A stretch of 64,000 bases of DNA from Rhodocyclales bacterium (GTDB lineage: Bacteria; Pseudomonadota; Gammaproteobacteria; Burkholderiales; Rhodocyclaceae): assembly GCA_003105015.1 (NCBI GenBank), contig PQAF01000032.1, forward strand, positions 1 to 64,000, given 5' to 3'. Below are positions 60,112-64,000 of this stretch, piece after piece. Under the pieces are notes generated by a model. It did not search any database and had not been told where the DNA came from. It worked only from the letters and a program-made list of their open reading frames with translations. The stretch's first letter is position 1. Every line of letters begins with the position of its first letter. A program made the position numbers and the translations under genes.

Positions 60112-61464
60112 ATGAGCGCCTATAACACCATCGCCTTCAAGCCCGAGCACTGCGACGGCTGCAACGCCTGCATGACGGCCTGCGCCACGGCCAAGGCCGG
60201 TTCGGCGGACATCATCAATTCCCGCATCCAGATCGTCGCCGACGGCGATTCGTTCGAACTGGCCATGTGCCGCCAGTGCGGCGACCCGAAGTGCGTCGCC
60301 AACTGCCCGGCCGCCGCCTTGAGCAAGGACGACGCCGACGGCGTCATCGAATGGGACGGCTCCAAGTGCGTGAACTGCCTGCTGTGCACCGTCGGCTGCG
60401 CCTTCGGCGGCATCGTCTACAACGCCGCGGCCGGCCACGTCGTCAAGTGCGACAGCTGCGGCGGCGATCCGGCCTGCGTGAAAGCCTGCGAGCGTGGCGC
60501 GCTGACCTACCTCACCACCGCCAACATCTACAACGAGGTCGGCGACCTGGAAGACCTCTTCGTGCCGGGCCTGGCCGGCTGCCAGGGCTGCAACACCGAG
60601 CTGATCATGCGCCACACCATGCGCCGCATCGGCCCCGACACCGTGCTCGCCACGCCGCCGGGCTGCATCCCCGGCATGGGCTCGGTCGGCTACAACGGCC
60701 TCACCGGCACCAAGGTCCCGGTGTTCCACCCGCTGCTCACCAACACCGCCTCCATGCTCACCGGCGTCAAGCGCCACTACAAGCGCCAGGGCCGCGAGGT
60801 GAACGCCGTGGCGCTGGCCGGCGACGGCGGCGCCTCCGACGTCGGCTTCCAGTCGCTCTCCGGCGCCGCCGAGCGCGGCGAGCAGATCCTCTTCATCTGC
60901 GTGGACAACGAGGGCTACATGAACACCGGCATGCAGCGCTCCAGCTGCACGCCCTTCGGCGCGTGGACCTCGACCACCCCGGTCGGCGAGCGCGGCGCCG
61001 GCAAGACGCAGGACGCCAAGAACATGCCCCTGCTGATGATGATGCACAACTGCGAGTACGTCGCCACGGCCTCCACCGCCTTCATGGAAGACCTCTACGA
61101 CAAGCTCGACAAGGCCATCGCCGCCTCCAAGCGCGGCTTCGCCTACCTGCACATCTATTCTCCGTGCACCACCGGCTGGCGTTTTCCCTCGCAGGAGAAC
61201 ATCGAGGTGGCGCGCAAGGCCGTCGAGGCCAATTTCGTCATGTTGTGGGAGTTCAACCCGCGCGACGGGCTGAAGCTCACGCGCGACGTCGACAACGCCC
61301 TGTCGATCGACGAGTACCTCATGGCGCTGGGCAAGTACCGCCACCTCTCCGGCGACCAGGTCGCCCACATCCAGGCGACGGTGGAGAAGAACGTCGGCTT
61401 CATAAAGGGCCTCGCCGAGGGCCGCCATCCAGCCATGGCGCAAGCCATGTCCGGTCGGGCATAA
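60112..61464 (+). CDS. padI: Phenylglyoxylate:acceptor oxidoreductase, beta subunit with N-terminal ferredoxin domain
   Basis: A 450-residue protein. The first 150 residues form an iron-sulfur domain (CDGCNACMTACATAK, CRQCGDPKCVANCP, CVNCLLCTVGCAFG, CDSCGGDPACVKACERG), then a TPP-binding domain with GDGGASDVGFQSLSGAAERG and the VDNEGYMNTG metal site. Its ATG overlaps the stop of the bridging frame that crosses the repeat. Confidence 0.92.
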   Translation: MSAYNTIAFKPEHCDGCNACMTACATAKAGSADIINSRIQIVADGDSFELAMCRQCGDPKCVANCPAAALSKDDADGVIEWDGSKCVNCLLCTVGCAFGGIVYNAAAGHVVKCDSCGGDPACVKACERGALTYLTTANIYNEVGDLEDLFVPGLAGCQGCNTELIMRHTMRRIGPDTVLATPPGCIPGMGSVGYNGLTGTKVPVFHPLLTNTASMLTGVKRHYKRQGREVNAVALAGDGGASDVGFQSLSGAAERGEQILFICVDNEGYMNTGMQRSSCTPFGAWTSTTPVGERGAGKTQDAKNMPLLMMMHNCEYVATASTAFMEDLYDKLDKAIAASKRGFAYLHIYSPCTTGWRFPSQENIEVARKAVEANFVMLWEFNPRDGLKLTRDVDNALSIDEYLMALGKYRHLSGDQVAHIQATVEKNVGFIKGLAEGRHPAMAQAMSGRA

Positions 61465-61542
61465 TTGGCCGTATCGGGCGCGCGATAGCGCCCGCAACAA
61501 CGAATGAGCGGCCCCGGTACGCCGGGCCGCCGACAGAGAGAC

Positions 61543-63672
61543 ATGGAACGATCCTTCAAGGCGGAAGTCGCCAAGCTGCGGCTGGGCGCCGGCAATACCT
61601 TCACGGGCGAGGGCATCCTCGCCGTCACCAAGGCGCTGCTGCAGAGCGGCGTCTCCTACGTCGGCGGCTACCAGGGCGCCCCGGTGTCGCACCTCATGGA
61701 CGTGCTGGCCGATGCGCGCGAGCTGCTCGACGAGCTGGGCGTGCATTTCGAGTCCTGCGCCAACGAGGCCGGCGCCTGCGCCATGCTCGGCGCCTCGATC
61801 AACTACCCGCTGCGCGGCGCCGCCACCTGGAAGTCGGTGGTCGGCACCAACGTCGCCTCCGACGCGCTCTCCAACCTGTCTTCGGCCGGCGTCGTCGGCG
61901 GCGCCATGATCGTCATCGGCGAGGACTACGGCGAGGGCGCCTCCATCATCCAGGAGCGCAGCCACTCCTTCGCGCAGAAGTCGCAGGTCTGGCTGCTCGA
62001 CCCGCGGCCGAACCTGCCCTCCATCGTGCGCATGGTGGAGCAGGGCTTCGCGCTCTCCGAAGCCAGCAACACCCCGGTGATGCTCGAGCTGCGCATCCGT
62101 GCTTGCCACGTGCACGGCAGTTTCGAGACCAAGGACAACGTCGCGCCGAAATATTCGCGGCGCAACCCGGTGCAGAAGCCGGTGTTCAGCCTCGAGCGCA
62201 TCCCGCTGCCGCCGCACAACTACACGCAGGAAAAGCACAAGATCGAGGTGCGCCTGCCCGAGGCGCTGAAGTTCATCCAGCGCGAGCAGCTCAACGAATT
62301 CTTCCCCGGCGATCTCTCCCAGGTCGGCATCGTCCTGCAGGGCGGCATGTACAACACCACGATCCGCGCCCTGCAGCAGCTCGGCCTCGCCGACGCCTGG
62401 GGCGAATCGCGCATCCCGCTCTACGTGCTCAACGTCACCTACCCGCTGGTGAACGAGGAGATCACCCGCTTCTGCTCCGGCAAGCGCGCCGTGCTGGTGG
62501 TGGAGGAGGGCCAGCCCGCCCACATCGAGGAAGCCATCAATTCCATCCTGCGCCGCGCCGACATCAACGATCCGCACGTCGTCGGCAAGGACGTGCTGCC
62601 GGTGGCCGGCGAGTACACCGGCGAAGTGGTGCTGAAGGGCGTCGGCGACTTCCTGAAACTGATCATGCCCGACGGCGTCGACCTGAAGGCCGTCGACGCC
62701 GTGCTCGGCGGCGTCGAGCAGGCCAAGAAGCGCGCCGCGGAGCTCCTCGGCGTGCCGGTGCCGACGCGCCCGCCCGGCTTCTGCGTCGGCTGTCCGGAAC
62801 GGCCGGTGTTTACCGCGCTCAAGCTCATCGAGAAGGAACTCGGCGGCATCCACATCAGCTCCGACATCGGCTGCCACACCTTCTCGACGCTGCCGCCGTT
62901 CAACCTCGGCAACACCGTGCTCGGCTACGGCCTCTCGCTGGCGGCGGCCTCCGCCATGGGGCCGAACTTCGGCAAGCGCATCATCACCGTCATGGGCGAC
63001 GGCGGCTTCTGGCACCAGGGGCTCACCACCGGCGTCGCCAACGCCGTCTTCCGCAACGACGACGGCGTGCTGGTCATCATGCAGAACGGCTACACTTCGG
63101 CCACCGGCACGCAGAACATCGCCTCCTCGCCCGACCTCTCGCCCGAGGAGGGCAGCGGCATCAGCATCGAGAACACCCTGCGCGGCCTCGGCGTGAAGTG
63201 GCTGGAGCGCGTGGCCAACTACCAGGTGGCCGACGTCGCCGACGCCCTGCGCCGCGCCATGACCACCGAGCAGAAGGGCCTCAAGGTCATCATCGCCGAC
63301 GGCGAGTGCATGCTCGAGCGCACGCGCCGCGAGCGGCCAGTCAAGGCACAGCAGCTGGCTTCAGGCGAACGCGTCGTGCGCACGCGCTTCGGCATCGACG
63401 ACGACGTGTGCACCGGCGACCGCGCCTGCATCCGCCTGTCCGGCTGCCCCTCGCTCACCATCAAGGATTCGCCCGATCCCCTGCGCACGGAACCCGTCAC
63501 CACCGTCAACAGCGGCTGCGTCGGCTGCGGCCTGTGCGGCGAGGCGGCCCACGCCGCCGGCCTGTGCCCGAGCTTCCACCGCATCGAGGTGATCCAGAAC
63601 CCGAGCGGCTGGGACCGCTTCGTGCACGGGATAAGACAAGGCGTCATCGGAATGTTCGGGGGTGCCAAATGA
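61543..63672 (+). CDS. iorA: Indolepyruvate/arylpyruvate:ferredoxin oxidoreductase, alpha subunit
   Basis: A 709-residue subunit uniting the pyrimidine and TPP domains (GDGGFWHQGLTTGVANAVF with the Asn-Gly-Tyr metal site in MQNGYTSATGTQN) and a C-terminal 2[4Fe-4S] domain (CTGDRACIRLSGCPS, CVGCGLCGEAAHAAGLCP). Arylpyruvates such as phenylpyruvate are oxidised to arylacetyl-CoA in this family. A short GC-rich hairpin (GGGCGCGCGATAGCGCCC) lies in the 78 bases upstream. Start ATG 61543; an upstream GTG/ATG extension looks non-conserved. Confidence 0.9.
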   Translation: MERSFKAEVAKLRLGAGNTFTGEGILAVTKALLQSGVSYVGGYQGAPVSHLMDVLADARELLDELGVHFESCANEAGACAMLGASINYPLRGAATWKSVVGTNVASDALSNLSSAGVVGGAMIVIGEDYGEGASIIQERSHSFAQKSQVWLLDPRPNLPSIVRMVEQGFALSEASNTPVMLELRIRACHVHGSFETKDNVAPKYSRRNPVQKPVFSLERIPLPPHNYTQEKHKIEVRLPEALKFIQREQLNEFFPGDLSQVGIVLQGGMYNTTIRALQQLGLADAWGESRIPLYVLNVTYPLVNEEITRFCSGKRAVLVVEEGQPAHIEEAINSILRRADINDPHVVGKDVLPVAGEYTGEVVLKGVGDFLKLIMPDGVDLKAVDAVLGGVEQAKKRAAELLGVPVPTRPPGFCVGCPERPVFTALKLIEKELGGIHISSDIGCHTFSTLPPFNLGNTVLGYGLSLAAASAMGPNFGKRIITVMGDGGFWHQGLTTGVANAVFRNDDGVLVIMQNGYTSATGTQNIASSPDLSPEEGSGISIENTLRGLGVKWLERVANYQVADVADALRRAMTTEQKGLKVIIADGECMLERTRRERPVKAQQLASGERVVRTRFGIDDDVCTGDRACIRLSGCPSLTIKDSPDPLRTEPVTTVNSGCVGCGLCGEAAHAAGLCPSFHRIEVIQNPSGWDRFVHGIRQGVIGMFGGAK

Positions 63673-64000
63673 CGCGGCCCATCACGATCCTGGTGGCGGC
63701 ATTGGGCGGCGAAGGCGGCGGCGTGCTCGCCGACTGGCTCATCGAGGCCGCCCTGCACGAAGGCTTCCCGGCGCAGAAGACCTCCATCCCCGGCGTCTCG
63801 CAGCGCACCGGCGCCACCACCTACTACGTCGAGATCTTTCCGGAGAAAGGCGCCCGCCCGCCGGTGATGGCCCTGGTGCCCAGCCCCGGCGGCATCGACC
63901 TGATGGCCGCCTCCGAGTTGGTCGAGGCCGGCCGCGCCATGCAGAACGCCTTCATCACGCCGGAGCGCACCACGCTGGTGGCGTCCACCCACCGCGTCTA
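63669..64000 (+). CDS. iorB: Indolepyruvate/arylpyruvate:ferredoxin oxidoreductase, beta subunit, 5' part
   Basis: The first 110 codons are present; the window ends inside. The start (TRPITILVAALGGEGGGVLADWLIEAALHEG) and SIPGVSQRTGATTYYVEIFPE match gamma-type domains of the family. Coupled to iorA by ATGA. Whether it is the long form found in relatives cannot be seen. Confidence 0.88.
   Translation, partial: MTRPITILVAALGGEGGGVLADWLIEAALHEGFPAQKTSIPGVSQRTGATTYYVEIFPEKGARPPVMALVPSPGGIDLMAASELVEAGRAMQNAFITPERTTLVASTHRV

Noticed and set aside
61504..61542. Start of iorA 13 codons upstream
   Set aside because: The upstream codons (Gly/Pro/Arg-rich) follow a hairpin and are not part of the family's N-terminus; the ATG at 61543 leads directly into the conserved start.

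Overview
This 64-kb window is GC-rich bacterial chromosome. The housekeeping gene order and the complete anaerobic phenylacetate (pad) gene set point to a facultatively anaerobic betaproteobacterium of the Rhodocyclales type, related to Aromatoleum, Thauera, Georgfuchsia or Sulfuritalea. Genus and species cannot be fixed from sequence alone.

Layout. (1) 1-26.4 kb is core chromosome: pyrG (cut by the window edge)-kdsA-DUF1330-eno-ftsB; a leftward glycine cleavage operon (gcvT-gcvH-gcvP-gcvR and two more genes) behind a tandem glycine riboswitch; a rightward block of an alpha/beta hydrolase, PHP phosphatase, YciO-like protein, M50 protease, trpS, thioesterase, scpA, scpB and rluB; then rimP-nusA-infB-rbfA-truB-rpsO-pnp, and dksA facing it. 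(2) 26.55-36.47 kb holds tRNA-Pro, tRNA-Arg and tRNA-His, split by a 9.6-kb integrated element in the 3' end of tRNA-Arg. The element is bounded by 46-bp direct repeats. It carries a tyrosine integrase, a RadC-like protein, a DUF3987 primase/helicase-like protein, a palindromic 9-bp iteron array (candidate replication origin), a minor-tail-Z-like protein, a Nu1-like small terminase and several unknown small genes. There is no capsid, portal or large terminase, so it looks like a phage satellite or a strongly reduced prophage. (3) parE-parC follow. (4) From 40.9 kb to the window end lies a catabolic region for anaerobic phenylalanine/phenylacetate breakdown.

How the catabolic genes fit together. 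Phenylpyruvate can be oxidised by the indolepyruvate-type oxidoreductase (iorAB, last two genes). Phenylacetaldehyde can be oxidised by the tungsten aldehyde oxidoreductase, here fused to a MoaD-like domain. PaaK activates phenylacetate to its CoA thioester. PadBCD oxidises phenylacetyl-CoA to phenylglyoxylate, and the five-subunit PadEFGHI oxidatively decarboxylates phenylglyoxylate to benzoyl-CoA. KorAB and the 2[4Fe-4S] ferredoxin can supply low-potential electrons for ring reduction. The benzoyl-CoA reductase itself is not in the window. An LldD-family hydroxyacid dehydrogenase, an NDP-forming acyl-CoA synthetase-like protein without its ATP-binding lobe, and a FlK-like thioesterase accompany them. 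FNR-type boxes sit in all three promoter regions of the cluster, which indicates one anaerobic regulon.

Most unusual points. Each of the three gaps inside the pad operon that contain a palindromic repeat is spanned by an open mini-frame overlapping the stop of the gene before and the start (or first codons) of the gene after, as if translational coupling survived repeat insertion. A short nucleotide element (GCCGTC, then GGGACTGACTTTT) recurs at least nine times, mostly inside unrelated genes. The island's iteron array and terminase-without-capsid content suggest an uncharacterised phage satellite.
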